NCBI GenBank assembly: GCA_028274465.1
Contig: CM051456.1
Span: 93,668,753 to 93,732,752 of the forward strand
Length of the DNA stretch: 64,000 nt
Direction: 5' to 3'
DNA from: Plantago ovata
Taxonomy: Eukaryota; Streptophyta; Magnoliopsida; Lamiales; Plantaginaceae
Part shown: one piece after another, positions 43,798 through 55,765 of the stretch
How positions within the stretch are numbered: the first letter of the stretch is position 1
Layout of the letters: every line of letters begins with the position of its first letter
The notes under the pieces: model-generated
Database searches by the model: none
What the model saw: only the letters and a program-made list of their open reading frames with translations
What the model was told of the DNA's origin: nothing
Program-made: the position numbers and the translations under genes

Positions 43798-45198
43798 AAC
43801 TCCCAAACCAAACCTTTGCTTGTCCTCAAGCAACTAAGCTAGACTCTAATGCAAAAAACAATGCAACACAAAAATGGAGTCTCATGCCAAATGAAATGAA
43901 CTGATCTATTGAATCTATCAAAAACATATGAACAAAAACCATACGAATCATATCATGAATATAGGTTGAAGAATGCCTCGATTGACTCATACACATCCGC
44001 ATAAGCACTTATGTCAAGACAAGATAGTCTCTCGTAACATTCTCTACCTAGACCTAGTCAGTGAAGACGTAATGAAACATGTTAGAATACGAATGGTTGT
44101 CCCGTGCCTATGAAACTGAGGACTTACTGCTGTTCACCAAGTTAAAACTTTTCCTCAAAGAGGTCGAACCAGTACTGGCTCTCATCAAACGAAGGAGGGT
44201 TCCCTAAAAAGATAACACTCACCTATTCTACCCATCTCTCAAGCAAAGCCTTAAGCTATTCACCACTTCCTAAATGGCAGGACGAGGGTAGTCTAGAACA
44301 GATGACACTCAAAACAAAGGACAAAAATTACAACACAATTACGAACATTACGAGATATGGAAAATGAGACAAAAACACTTTGCTAAACTGCTTTTTGGCT
44401 TTCTCTTTTTTTTGGACCCTTCTTTGCTTTTTTGGGGTCTTTTCTTTTTTTCTCTTTTTTTTTTCTTTTCCAGTTCTTTTTTCTTTTTTCTAGAATTTTT
44501 CTTTTTCTTTTTTTTCGATTTTCTTTTTTTAAGCCAGCAGTAGCAGAACGGAAAAGAAACAAGAATGACACACAAACGACTTCCCCAAACCTATTCGAAA
44601 GAATAGGTTGACGTACAAAATTTACGAAAAAGGAAAAATAAACTCACAACACAAAATTGAAAAACGAAAAACAAGTCTAATGATAGCGTAACCCCCTCCC
44701 CAAACCTATTCGAAAGAATAGGTTGCAAACAAAGGATCACACAATCTCACACTACCTCCTTCCTAGGCATTTAGCAATCTCAAAGCATGGTGAAGACTTG
44801 TTGCCTCTTAGGTACATAATTACTCGGGAAAACAACCATAAGACCCTAACATGCATCATCCTATTATAAAGGCCTTCGTGAACCGCTGTAGAGAAAACAC
44901 CACTAAGTGATGTCGAGACTACCAAGCTTAACTAAGTGCAATACATAAATGTGACAAGCCAAGCGAGAAAAACCTCAAACAAATTCATAGAGATGAAGCA
45001 TATGATTAATGTCATAGTTAGTTAATTTACCCGCTGAAAAAGTTCAAAAAATTCGGCAATAAACTCCACATAAAACATGCAAGACTATCCTAGGATGAAT
45101 GTAGTGTATGCAACCTAAAAACTAAGAAAGCAGTAAACGTGCAAATGCAAATGCAGACGGATAAACATGCAATAAAGCGGTAAAAAAGCGATAAAAAC
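43798..45198 (-). other. A3 unit A 3' noncoding region
   Basis: Nearly identical to 31455-32855: polypurine tract, GAGGAC hairpin, two hairpin-PPT modules (near 44590 and 44705) and a purine tract (44400-44530). The two A3 units are much closer to each other here than either is to A2. Confidence 0.8.
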
Positions 45199-45259
45199 TC
45201 CGGGTTGCCTCCCGGATAGCGCCATTGTTTAAAGTCTTTGACTCGACTCCTGGTTGCGC

Positions 45260-47320
45260 CTAGCTCTTCTTCTTGAGGGTACTAGACTTCCCCTTCATGG
45301 ATCTTCTCCTCATGCCACGAACCTGTGAATAAGAATGAACATAGACAGCAAGACCACAGTAGTTAACAGTGTGAGAAGCATTGAAGTGATCGGGTGGATC
45401 GGATGTGGCTCGCAACACGTGTCGCTTGCCAGCCACCTCAATGGTGCAAGTCCTTCGGTAGATGTCTATAACGGAGCGTAGCTTGGTCAAGAACGTTCGC
45501 CCCAAGAGAATGACATCCCCCATCCCAGGTGTAGACGCCGGCATAACTACAAAATTGGTGTATACAGAAGCTTCACCAATCCTAACCAATACGTTCTTTA
45601 CAATGCCTTCGGGTCTCACAAAGGATCCATCCGCCAATTGCACAATAGCCTTATGCTCAGATAGTTTTCCAAGGCTACTCTTCTCGAACACATTCATAGG
45701 GAGCACATTAGAGTAGGATCCCGTGTCTAGTGTAGTACGGACATCTTCAAGTTCACCAATCCCGACCTTAACATCGAAATTTTGAGGGAGTGGCTCGGGA
45801 TCCTCTTGCTCCTCTTCACTCTCGTCAGAACCAAGGTCCTTCTCTTCTTCCTTGGCTAGTGGGGGTTCTTACCCCTTGCAACACTCGCACTTAGCAACCT
45901 TCTTGATGGTGATTTCGACAGGTAGATCACCCACCAAGGTAATGGACATTGACTTCTCAGTGTTGCTAGGCAGCTTGCCTTGCTCCCTACTTGCACCTCG
46001 GTCGATCAACTCTTGCATCTTTTGATGGGCAAGCCTAGTGCTCTCTTCCAACCGATCAAGCCTTTCCCTAGTCTTCTCAGAATCTTCTTCATAACGTTTG
46101 AGAAAACTTTGGGTGTGATCAACCATCTTTTGCAAGTTCTGCATCAGTTGAGCCGACTTCGACTTCGGTTGCTCTTTCGGAGCGGGGTTTTCGCAGTGGT
46201 CATTACCATAGTTAAGCCTACTACGGTCTTGGTTAGGGCCATAAGTTTGGCTAGCCGGTGCATATCCTTGATTGTTTCGGAACCCTCTTCTCCAAAATCC
46301 ACCTCGAGGATTCCTATTGTCTTGTCCGTAGCTAGCTTCTTGAGTACCAAATTCCATAGCAAAGGCTTCCTCTTCGCCTCCTTGAACCCAGTTGTCATCA
46401 TCATATGCAAGCTCCGATCTACACATATGAGCCCCATGCCCATAGTTCTTGCATATCCGGCAAACTTCGTTCGAAACAGATGTTCCAGTGGCGCTCTTGA
46501 GGACTTGCTTCAATTCGTTGTTAAAGCACTCGAATTGATCCCCATTCCCCCTATACATAGGGGCTTCTTGAGTCGGTGGAGCTTCAGGTCCACGTCTCCT
46601 AACCATTGCCCTTGGTTCCTTGAATTGCGACCCCTTAGCAGGCCTTTCGAAAACTTCCCAGACAGCTTCCGCGGTTTCCTCCCAAATATTGCCTCGGCAT
46701 TGGAAATCCACCACTTGTTGGTTCTCGAAGGTTTGTCCACTGTAGAAGTGTTGGACTAGATCTGAAAGCTCAAAACTATGGTGAGGGCACTTGTTCATGA
46801 GGTCTTGGAACCTCTCAAACGCGGTGTAGATGGTCTCATCATAGTCCTGTTTGAATCAAGTGATTTGCACCTTAAGCGCGGTAGTCAAGGTGTGAGGGAA
46901 GTATTTTTCCATGAAAGCTGAAAAAACCTTCTCCCAAGTGTCCAGCGAGCCCGCCGGTAGAGAACTCAACCTTGACTTGGCTCTGTCGCCAAGCCCCATA
47001 GCAAAAACCTTCATCCTTAACTCATTCGTTGTTATTTCAGCTCCGGGTCGTGGGAGTTGGTTGACGAAATCATCGATATCGTGCAAGTACCCCATCACAT
47101 CTTCCCTTGCTAAGCCATAGAACCTCGGAAGTTGTTGGAATGCGTGGTTCTTGATTTCCAGATCTCGAGTTGCAGACGAAAGAACAATCGTCGGTCCTCT
47201 CATACGATCCTTGGAGGGTTGAACCCATGCTTTCAGTGGTCTAGCTTCTGCCATTCCGTCGATTTCCTTGAAAAGACTGTGTAGAGATTCAGAGAAATCG
47301 GTATCCTCTATTTGTAACAA
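45260..47320 (-). pseudogene. A3 unit A gag-protease remnant
   Basis: Contains AEARPLKAWVQPSKDRMRGP, YFPHTLTTALK, CRICKNYGHGAHMC, RGASREQGKLPSNTEKS, and the protease phrases SSLGKLSEHKAIVQLADGSF and VILLGRTFLTKL. It is broken, with a few breaks. Its gag start region is replaced by leader sequence near 47320. Confidence 0.85.
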
Positions 47321-47449
47321 ACTAGGAAGGAGTATCAGAGAGAGATTAAATAGGAAAACTAAAAACTACTAGAACTAGGAATTGAATGCTGAAAATATAA
47401 AAAAGTTAAACAGAAAAAAGGAGTATAGTCCCTGGCAACGGCGCTAATT

Positions 47450-47540
47450 TGATGAACGTTGGATTGTCGGGTTCCAATTAATAAAATAAATTTGTATTTA
47501 GCCAAAGGCAATTCACAACTACAACGAAAACCGTAGTGTA
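47450..47540 (-). repeat. A3 rightmost LTR, inner part
   Basis: Runs from TGATGAACGTTGG to CGTAGTGTA, where A4 is inserted; it continues at 55766. A one-base-variant tRNA-Asp primer site lies at 47429-47446 (minus). Confidence 0.85.
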
Positions 47541-48791
47541 TGATGAATGTGTATTTTACACTTTCATTCGAGTCTCTTTCACCTATTTTAGCTATCCTCT
47601 ATGTTAATTTAGCTATATTTTAGTACATTTTATTAGAATAGTGTCACGTTTCCCTTTAGATTTTATTTTACAGGTTTTGGTTGAAATTCGGAGATTTCCG
47701 GGCAATTATATTGAAGTTGACAAGGAATTGGTGTTCCAGAAGCCTATTTGGAGTATCTGAAGGTTTCCGGATAGGATTTGGAGTCTAGGGGTCGAATCTG
47801 GAGGTTAGAAGGCCATTACAAGTCTGAAACCGAGTCCGAAAAGGTGAAGAAATCCAAATCCGCGTCGAAAAACGTGGAATTCCGCGAAAAAGCCGGGGGG
47901 CGAACCGCCCCACAGTTTATTCGGGGCCTATATATAGTGCTCAGTTTTCTCTCCGAAAATCATATCTTTCCAAGCCTACTTTCTCACCTCTCTCTATAGT
48001 TTTAGGTAGGAACTTCCCGGGGCCTGTCCTGGGAGTTCCGTAGCTTAGGGGATACTTTTTCATAGCAGATTGGAGCTTGTAGGACCGCAATCATCCGGAG
48101 ATTGACAACCTTCGATAACTTTGTATCTTACAGTTTTATCTACTTATTTTATTTATCTTTCAATATGTTTTCTTCTATGATATCTGTTGATTGCATGCCT
48201 ATTATGAGTAGCTAAACTTATCATTGGTGGTAGTATGTGAATTCTTAGCGAGGGAAGATAATCATGCTAATGGCTATATCGCGCATTATACTCCGTGTCA
48301 TTGCTTTATTTCGTTGATCAGTTGTAACCAAAATTCTCGTATGTTGTATTGATCATTATGCACAATTGGACACTAGTCGACCATCAGACCAATTATCTTC
48401 GTAGTGTTGAATTATTACGGAACACAATAGGACAATCGTGATTGACTAGTCAGACCAGATTATCTTCGTAGTGCTTAATACTTGCAATAGGACACTAGAT
48501 TGATTCAAAGATCTCTATGCAAGACCGAGGAATTTATACATGATTATCGACCCATTATGCTAAGAAGGACCATACTATCACCAATCTCCATTATCTGCTA
48601 GAAACCCCTATTGCTATCTATCTGCTGTTTTATATTCTCTTGTTAAATAGATAAAGCTAGTTATAGTCCTGAGAGAACGACACTCGAGTCATTCTACTAC
48701 TACACTACGGTTTTCGTTGTAGTTGCGGATTGCCTTTGGCTAAATACAAATATTATTTGCTGAATCGGAACCGACAAATCCGCGTTCATCA
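47541..48791 (+). repeat. A4 5' LTR
   Basis: 1,251 bases, TGATGAATG to TTCATCA. TATA box CTATATATAG at 47928-47937, with one GGGGCGAACCGCCCC palindrome (47897-47911) just upstream. Confidence 0.9.
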
Positions 48792-48794
48792 AAT

Positions 48795-48812
48795 TGGCGC
48801 CGTTGCCGGGGA
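48795..48812 (+). promoter_or_regulatory. A4 primer-binding site (tRNA-Asp)
   Basis: TGGCGCCGTTGCCGGGGA, three bases after the LTR. Confidence 0.9.
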
Positions 48813-48936
48813 CTATACTCCTTTTTTCTATTTAATTTGTTTATATTTACAGCTTTAGATTTCTAATTCTATTAGTTTTAGTTTTCCTTTTTAATCTCTC
48901 TCTAATACACCTTTCCTAGTCTGTTTCAGATTGTGT

Positions 48937-51088
48937 ATGCCGCATACACGTTCTGCAGGAACACCGCTTGCTGATTCAATTGCTGAGATTGATAGAGTCT
49001 ACCACCAGAGAAGGCGACTACTTGAAAGGCATGCACTAGAGGAAATAGAGGAAACCGATTTCTCTGACTCTCTACTTAGTCTCTTCAAGGAAATCGACGG
49101 AATGGCAGAAGCTAGACCACTGAAGGCATGGGTACAACCCACCAAAGATCGTATGAGGGGACCGGCGATCGTTCTTTCGTCTGCAACCCGAGATCTGGAG
49201 ATCAAGAACCATGCATTCCAACAACTTCCGAGCTTCTATGGCTTATCAAGGGAAGATGTGATGGGGTACTTGCACGATATCGATGATTTCGTCAACCAAC
49301 TCCCACGACTCGGAGCTGACATAACAACGGATGAGTTGAGGATGAAGGTTTTTGCTATGGGACTTGGCGACAGAGCCAAGTCATGGCTGAGTTCTCTACC
49401 AGCCGGCTCACTGGACACTTGGGAAAAGGTTTTTTCAACTTTCATGGAGAAATACTTCCCTCACACCTTGACTACCGCGCTTAAGGCGCAGATCACTGGA
49501 TTCAAGCAGGACTATGATGAGACCATCTACACCGCGTTCGAGAGGTTCCAAGATCTCACGAACAAGTGCCCTCACCATGGTTTTGAACTTTCCGACTTAG
49601 TCCAACACTTCTACAATGGACTAACCTTCGAGAACCAACAAGTGGTGGATTTCCAATGCCGAGGCAATATTTGGGAGGAAACCGCAGAAGCCGTCTGGGC
49701 TGTTTTCGAAAGGCTTGCTAAGGGTTCTCAGTTCAAGGACCCGAGAGCAATCGTCAGGAGACGTGGACCTGATGCTCCACCGACTCAAGAAGCCCCTATG
49801 TACAGGGGGGATGGGGATCAATTCGAGTGCTTTACCAACGAATTGAAGCAAGTCCTCAAGAGCGCCACCGGAACGACTGTTTCGAACGAAGTATGCCGAA
49901 TATGCAAGAACTATGGGCATGGGGCTCATATGTGTATAGATCGGAGCTGGCATACGATGATGGAAACTGGGCTCGAGGAGGCGAAGAAGAAGCCTTTGCT
50001 ACGGAGTTTGGTACTCAAGAAGTTAGCTACGGACAAGACGGTAGGAATCCTCGAGGTGGATTCTGGAGAAGAGGATACCACAACAATCAAGGATATGCAC
50101 CGGCTAACCAAACTTATGGACCTAACCAAGACCGTAGTAGGCTAAACTATGGTAATGACCACTGCGAAAACCCCGCTCTGAAAGAGCCACCGAAGTCGAA
50201 GTCGGCTCAACTGATGGAGAACTTGCAGAAGATGGTTGATCACACACAAAGTTTTCTCAAACGTTATGAGGAAGATTCTGAGAAGACTAGGGCAAGGCTC
50301 GATAGGTTGGAAGAGAGCACTAGGCTTGCCCATCAAAAGATACAAGAGTTGATCGACCGAGGAGCAAGTAGGGAGCAAGGCAAACTGCCTAGCAACACTG
50401 TGAAGACAAATGCCATTACATTGGCTGTGTACCTGACGGAGTCACCATCAAGAAGGTTGTTAGGTGCGAGTGTTGCATGAAGGAAGAACTTCTATAGGCT
50501 GAGGAAGAAGAGAAGGGCCTAGGTTCTGACATAAGTGAGGAGGAACAGGAGGATCCCGAACCACTCCCTAAAAGTTTCGATGTAAAAGTAGGGATTGGTG
50601 AGCTTGAAGATGTCCGTGCCACACTAGATACGGGATCCTACTCAAACATAATTCCTTTGAATGTGTTTGAAAAGAGCAACATTGGTAAACTATCTGAGCA
50701 AAGGGCTATTGTGCAACTGGCGGATGGATCCTTTATGAGACCCGAGGGTGTTGTGAAAAATGTGTTGGTCAAGATTGGTGAAGCATCTATATACACCAAT
50801 TTCGTAGTTATGCCGGCATCTGCACCTGGGACGGGGGATGTCATACTCTTAGGGCAAACATTCTTGACCAAGCTACGCTCCGTGATGGACATCTACCAAA
50901 GAACTTGCACCATCGAAGTGGAAGGCAAGCGACACGTATTGCAAGCCATACCTGATCCACCAGAACCGCCAGATATTACTACTCACTATTGTGGTCTTGC
51001 AGCCTATATTCTTTCTTATTCACAGGTTCGTGGCATGGAGAGGAGATCAATGAAGGGGAAGTCTAGTACCCGCAAAAAGAGGAGATAG
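48937..51088 (+). pseudogene. A4 gag-protease remnant
   Basis: Starts MPHTRSAGTPLADSIAEIDR at 48937. The Gag domain carries LEIKNHAFQQLPSFYGLSRE, LGDRAKSWLSSLPAGSLDTW, CPHHGFELSDLVQHFYNGL and a knuckle beginning CRICKNYGHGAHMC. The protease part (50600-51088) has ATLDTGSYSN and VILLGQTFLTKLRSVMDIY. About two breaks. The conserved hairpin TCCGGG-AGGCAA-CCCGGA follows at 51132-51149. No polymerase domains. Confidence 0.85.
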
Positions 51089-51179
51089 GCGCAGACAGGA
51101 GTCGAGTCAAAGACTTTAAACAATGACGCTATCCGGGAGGCAACCCGGAATTTTTTATCGCTTTCTTTACTACTTTTCT

Positions 51180-53125
51180 GCATGCATTCATTCTTGAACT
51201 ATTTGCTTCTCATATGCGAATTTGTTCATGTGTGTATCGTATGTGCTTTTGTTTGTGTGAGATTTTTCGAGTGGTTTTTTGAAAAAAATTGGTTTCGGGG
51301 ATTAAAACTGCATTTTTCTGACGACAGGAACCACGGGGCGAACCGCCCCGCACGTGGGGCGAACCACCCCACGTCCCCAGATCTTCAAAAACGCGGATTT
51401 GAACCCCAAAACTTTATTTTCTTCATTCTTCTTCATCCATACTCCCAAAAAACCCGAAAAGTGCGATTTTGCTTCTGAATCTTCATAACTTCTTCGTTTC
51501 TTGACCAAATTGAGTGTTCTTTAGCTTAATTCGAAGCCTATTACATGATCTATCATCCTATCCGAACAGATTTCATCCTAATTCGTTAGATTTGCAGATC
51601 TGAGGTATCATCTTTAAGAACCCTAATTTTCGAATTTGGGGGTTTTCTAATTTGAGCTTCAATTATGCTTGTTTGATGCATGGGTATGTTGTTTATATGA
51701 TTAGACATGTTATTTACTATCAATTGCATGCTCAATTTTGCTTAAATTGTTGATTTGGGTATTTTGCTATTAGATGATATATCTTGTTATGCATTATGTC
51801 TTTATCTTTGATTTCTAGCATATGGATATGTTTATTGGTGTAATGTTGGTGGATTTGACGATAGAATGCTTATTAGTTGAGAATGAGGATTTATGCTGGT
51901 CGAATTTTTGCGCTGCTATGGTATGAATTGAGCCTTGTTATCATGGATATTAGTTGTCTAGTAAGAGCATGATGTGATGTATTGCATGTAGTAGTTACGT
52001 TGATATGTTGCATGATGAAGAAGCTAGGCTAGACATTGCGGTTTGGGGAGTTCGATTGTTGATTTTATCACTTGTGTGTTTCATTTTTACACTAGTATGT
52101 ATTTGAGTCAGTTTTGAGTCATTCGAGGTGCTAACAGCTGTTTGTAGGTACCATACCAAGGGGAAGGAGCGTTCCCGTATGATCGCTGTGAAGAACCATG
52201 TCAAGGAAGGTGATCTCGCTAGATGTGCATTCGAGCCAAGGGGTTTGGCAACAACGTCGTGGATTATCCAAGAGGAGGAGCTAGAGTACGCCTGGAGTAA
52301 GGACTCTTATGCCTATTCATGCACCACCGAAGGGTCAGAAACCACTATTATGTCAGCACTCCATCACGAGAACTGCAGAGTTCGAGTGAACAGGAAGGCA
52401 CCGGGACAATCTTGTCGCGACGGATTCGATCTTGAGTCCGAAGTTGCTCGAAGGTTCCGAAGCGCTAGCTTGGTTCCAAAACGTAATGACATGGGTACCC
52501 AGCACCTTGTTGGGGTGCCCCTTGCCTGCCTCTAAAGTGAGCATCATATAGACATCGGTCGGATACACGGTAGAGAATGTGGACAAAATTGGAGAAAAAG
52601 GTAGAAGACTTCTGAGTGTCCAAGCAGCTTACTGAAACCTTCTCGAGGTGTAAAACGTTGGAGGGGGAGGTCCTGATACCACTGCCCTTTCCCCTTCAAC
52701 AGTTCACATCCTATTGGAGGGCTCCAGGATGGAGGATTCCATAACGGCGGCGGCTACTCTTGAGAATTCTACCTCCCACTACAACTCTACTAGTGAGGAT
52801 AAAGTAGTGACAATGAAGGCCATACGGGCAATGATGATCCTGATAGAGGAGTTGTTCCTGTCCAGCCTATAAGTGGAACTACCGCACTTACCAGAAGACC
52901 TGATGACACCCTATAAAGCTCACAGAGGAGGCCCAATAACCCACAAGCAGCATACTCAGCCGACCGAGGCCAAACCATGGGGTAACATCTAGTATCACAT
53001 CTTATTTCCTCATTTTCTTACTGCTAGGGACTAGCGTAAATTTCATGAGGGGGGATGGGATTTAAGTGATCTGATGTTGTTAGTTTGGAGCTTGGTATTG
53101 GTAGGATGAGTATAGTACCTCGCAT
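51180..53125 (+). other. Host-like segment carried by A4
   Basis: Counterpart of A2 24869-26897. In order: GC palindromes (51332-51376), a CTTCATTCTTCTTCATCC leader, a donor-like GATCTGAG|GTATCA near 51606, an A/T-rich stretch with AACCCTAATTTTCG, an acceptor-like AACAGCTGTTTGTAG near 52148, the conserved ORF (52128-52535), and a MEDSITAAA-containing tail (52733-53000). The layout is that of a plant gene's leader exon, intron and first coding exon. The source gene is not recognised. Confidence 0.6.
52128..52535 (+). CDS. Conserved ORF of unknown function in A4
   Basis: 135 residues, aligned with A2 25869-25414 through RSRMIA.K, HVKE.DL.R.AFEPR.LA.TS, WSKDSYAYSCTTEG and FRSASLVPK/EAPAWFQN (where the frames part). 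Amino-acid similarity is high at the start and falls near the C-terminus, where the copies use different frames. There is no signal peptide or membrane segment. Whether selection keeps it open cannot be told from two copies. Confidence 0.45.
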   Translation: MLTAVCRYHTKGKERSRMIAVKNHVKEGDLARCAFEPRGLATTSWIIQEEELEYAWSKDSYAYSCTTEGSETTIMSALHHENCRVRVNRKAPGQSCRDGFDLESEVARRFRSASLVPKRNDMGTQHLVGVPLACL

Positions 53126-54492
53126 GCTTTATCAGTCTGCATTTGCATTTGCACGTTTACTACTTTCTTAGATTTTTAGGTTGCATTTCACTACATTCAT
53201 CCTAGGATAGTTTTGCATGTTTTATATGGAGTTTATTACCGAACTTTTTGAACTTTTTTATTGGGTAGATCAACTAACTATGCCATTAATCGTATGCTTC
53301 ATCTCTATGAATTTGTTTGAGGTTTTTCTCGCTTGGCTTGTCACATTTATGTATTGCACTTAGTTGAGCTAGGTAGTCTCGACATCACTTAGTCGTGTTT
53401 TCTCTACTGCGGTTCACGAAGGCCTTTATAATAGGATGATGCATGTTAGGGTCTTATGGTTGTTTTCCCGAGTAATTATGTACCTAAGAGGCAACAAGTC
53501 TTCACCATGCTTTGAGATTGCTAAATGCCTAGGAAGGAGGTAGTGTGAGGTTGTGTGATCCTTTATTTATAACCTATTCTTCCGAATAGGTTTGGGGAGG
53601 GGGTTACACCTTCGTAGACTTGTTTCTGTTTTTCATTTTCGTATCGTGAGTTTATTTTTCCTTTTTCCGTAAATTTTGTACTCCAACCTATTCTTTCGAA
53701 TAGGTTTGGGGAGGTCGTGTGAGTCTTTTTGTTTCTCTTTTTGTTATGCTACTGCTGGCTAGAAAAAAATCGAAAAAAGAAAGAAAATTTCCAGGAAAAA
53801 AGAAAAAAGAAAAAATGAGAATCTGGAAAGAAAAAAGGAAAAAAAAAAGAAAAGACCCCAAAAAAGCAAAGAAGGGTCCAAAAAAAAAAAGAAAGCCAAA
53901 TAGCAGTTTAGCAAAGTGTTGAGTCTTTTCCATTTCTGTAATGTTCGTAATCGTGTTTTTCTATTTTTTGTCTTGAGTGTCATCTGTTCTAGACCACCCT
54001 CGTCCTACCATTCAGGAAGTGGGGAATAGCTTAAGACTTTACTTGAGACATGGGTAGAATAGGGGAGAGTTATCTTTTATAGGGAACCCTCCTTCGTTTG
54101 ATGAGAGCCAGTACTGGTTCGACCTCTTTTGAGGGAAAGTCTTAACATGGTGGAACAGCAGTAAGTCCTCAGTTTCATAGGCACGGGGCAACCATTCGTA
54201 TCTTAGCATGCTTCATTACGTCGTCACTGACTAGGTCCAGGTAGAGAATGTTACGAGAGACTATCCTGTCTTGACATAAGTGCTTATGTGGATGTGTATA
54301 AGTCAATCGAGGTATTCTTCAACCTGTATTCATGCTTTGATTCGTATGGTTTTTGTTCATATATTTTTTGGTAGATTCAGTAGATTAGTTCATTTTATTT
54401 GGCATGAAGCTCCATTTTGTGTCTTGCATGTTTTTTGTATTACAGTCTAGCTTAGTTGCTTGAGGACAAGCAAAGGTTCGGTTTGGGGAGTT
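53126..54492 (+). other. A4 3' noncoding region with hairpin modules and PPT
   Basis: Two CCTATTCTTYCGAATAGG hairpins, each followed by TTTGGGGAGG, lie near 53571 and 53687, with a purine tract at 53760-53900. TTGCTTGAGGACAAGCAA and the polypurine tract TTCGGTTTGGGGAGTT (ending 54492) directly precede the 3' LTR. Confidence 0.85.
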
Positions 54493-55765
54493 TGATGAAT
54501 GTGTATTTTACACTTTCATTCGAGTCTCTTTCACCTATTTTAGCTATCGTCTATGTTAATTTAGCTATATTTTAGTACATTTTATTAGAATAGTGTCACG
54601 TTTCCCTTTAGATTTTATTTTACAGGTTTTGGTTGAAATTCGGGGATTTTCGGGCAATTATATTGAAGTTGACAAGGAATTGGTGTTCCAGAAGCCTATT
54701 TGGAGTATCTGAAGGTTTCCGGATAGGATTTGGAGTCTAGGGGTCGAATCTGGAGGTTAGAAGGCCATTAGAAGTCTGAAACCGAGTCCGAAAAGGTGAA
54801 GAAATCCAAATCCGCGTCGAAAAAAGCGGAATTCCGCGAAAAAGCCGGGGGGCGAACCGCCCCAGCCTCGGGCGAACCGCCCCCCACAGTTTATTCGGGG
54901 CCTATATATAGTGCTCAGTTTTCTCTCCGAAAATCATATCTTTCCAAGCGTACTTTCTCACCTCTCTCTATAGTTTTAGGTAGGAACTTCCCGGGGCCTG
55001 TCCTGGGAGTTCCGTAGCTTAGGGGATACTTTTTCATAGCAGATTGGAGCTTGTAGGACCGCAATCATCCGGAGATTGACAACCTTCGGTAACTTTGTAT
55101 CTTACAGTTTTATCTACTTATTTTATTTATCTTTCAATATGTTTTCTTCTATGATATCTGCTGATTGCATGCCTATTATGAGTAGCTAAACTTATCATTG
55201 GTGGTAGTATGTGAATTCTTAGCGAGGGAAGATAATCATGCTAATGGCTATATCGCGCATTATACTCCGTGTCATTGCTTTATTTCGTTGATCAGTTGTA
55301 ACCAAAATTCTCGTATGTTGTATTGATCGTTATGCACAATTGGACACTGGTCGACCATCAGACCAATTATCTTCGTAGTGTTTAATAATTACGGAACACA
55401 ATAGGACAATCGTGATTGACTAGTCAGACCAGATTATCTTCGTAGTGCTTAATACTTGCAACAGGACACTAGATTGATTCAAAGATCTCTAGGCAAGACC
55501 GAGGAATTTATGCATGATTATCGACCCATTATGCTAAGAAGGACCATACTATCACCAATCTCCATTATCTGCTAGAAACCCCTATTGCTATCTATCTGCT
55601 GTTTTATATACTCTTGTTAAATAGATAAAGCTAGTTATAGTCCTGAGCGAACGACACTCGAGTCATTCTACTACTACACTACGGTTTTCGTTGTAGTTGC
55701 GGATTGCCTTTGGCTAAATACAAATATTATTTGCTGAATCGGAACCGACAAATCCGCGTTCATCA
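54493..55765 (+). repeat. A4 3' LTR
   Basis: 1,273 bases. Almost identical to the 5' LTR, but with an added GGGCGAACCGCCCC unit (two palindromes at 54847-54885 instead of one). Confidence 0.9.

Larger units (their letters stand above)
47541..55765 (+). mobile_element. A4: Athila-like gag-protease element (plus strand)
   Basis: 8,225 bases with LTRs 47541-48791 and 54493-55765, and flanking GTGTA/GTGTC (47536-47540 and 55766-55770, one mismatch). It has a tRNA-Asp primer site, gag, protease, a 2 kb host-like segment, hairpin modules and a polypurine tract; no polymerase. The LTRs differ at about 3 of the first ~170 bases, so it is young. Ends look whole; the coding part has about two breaks. 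Confidence 0.9.
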
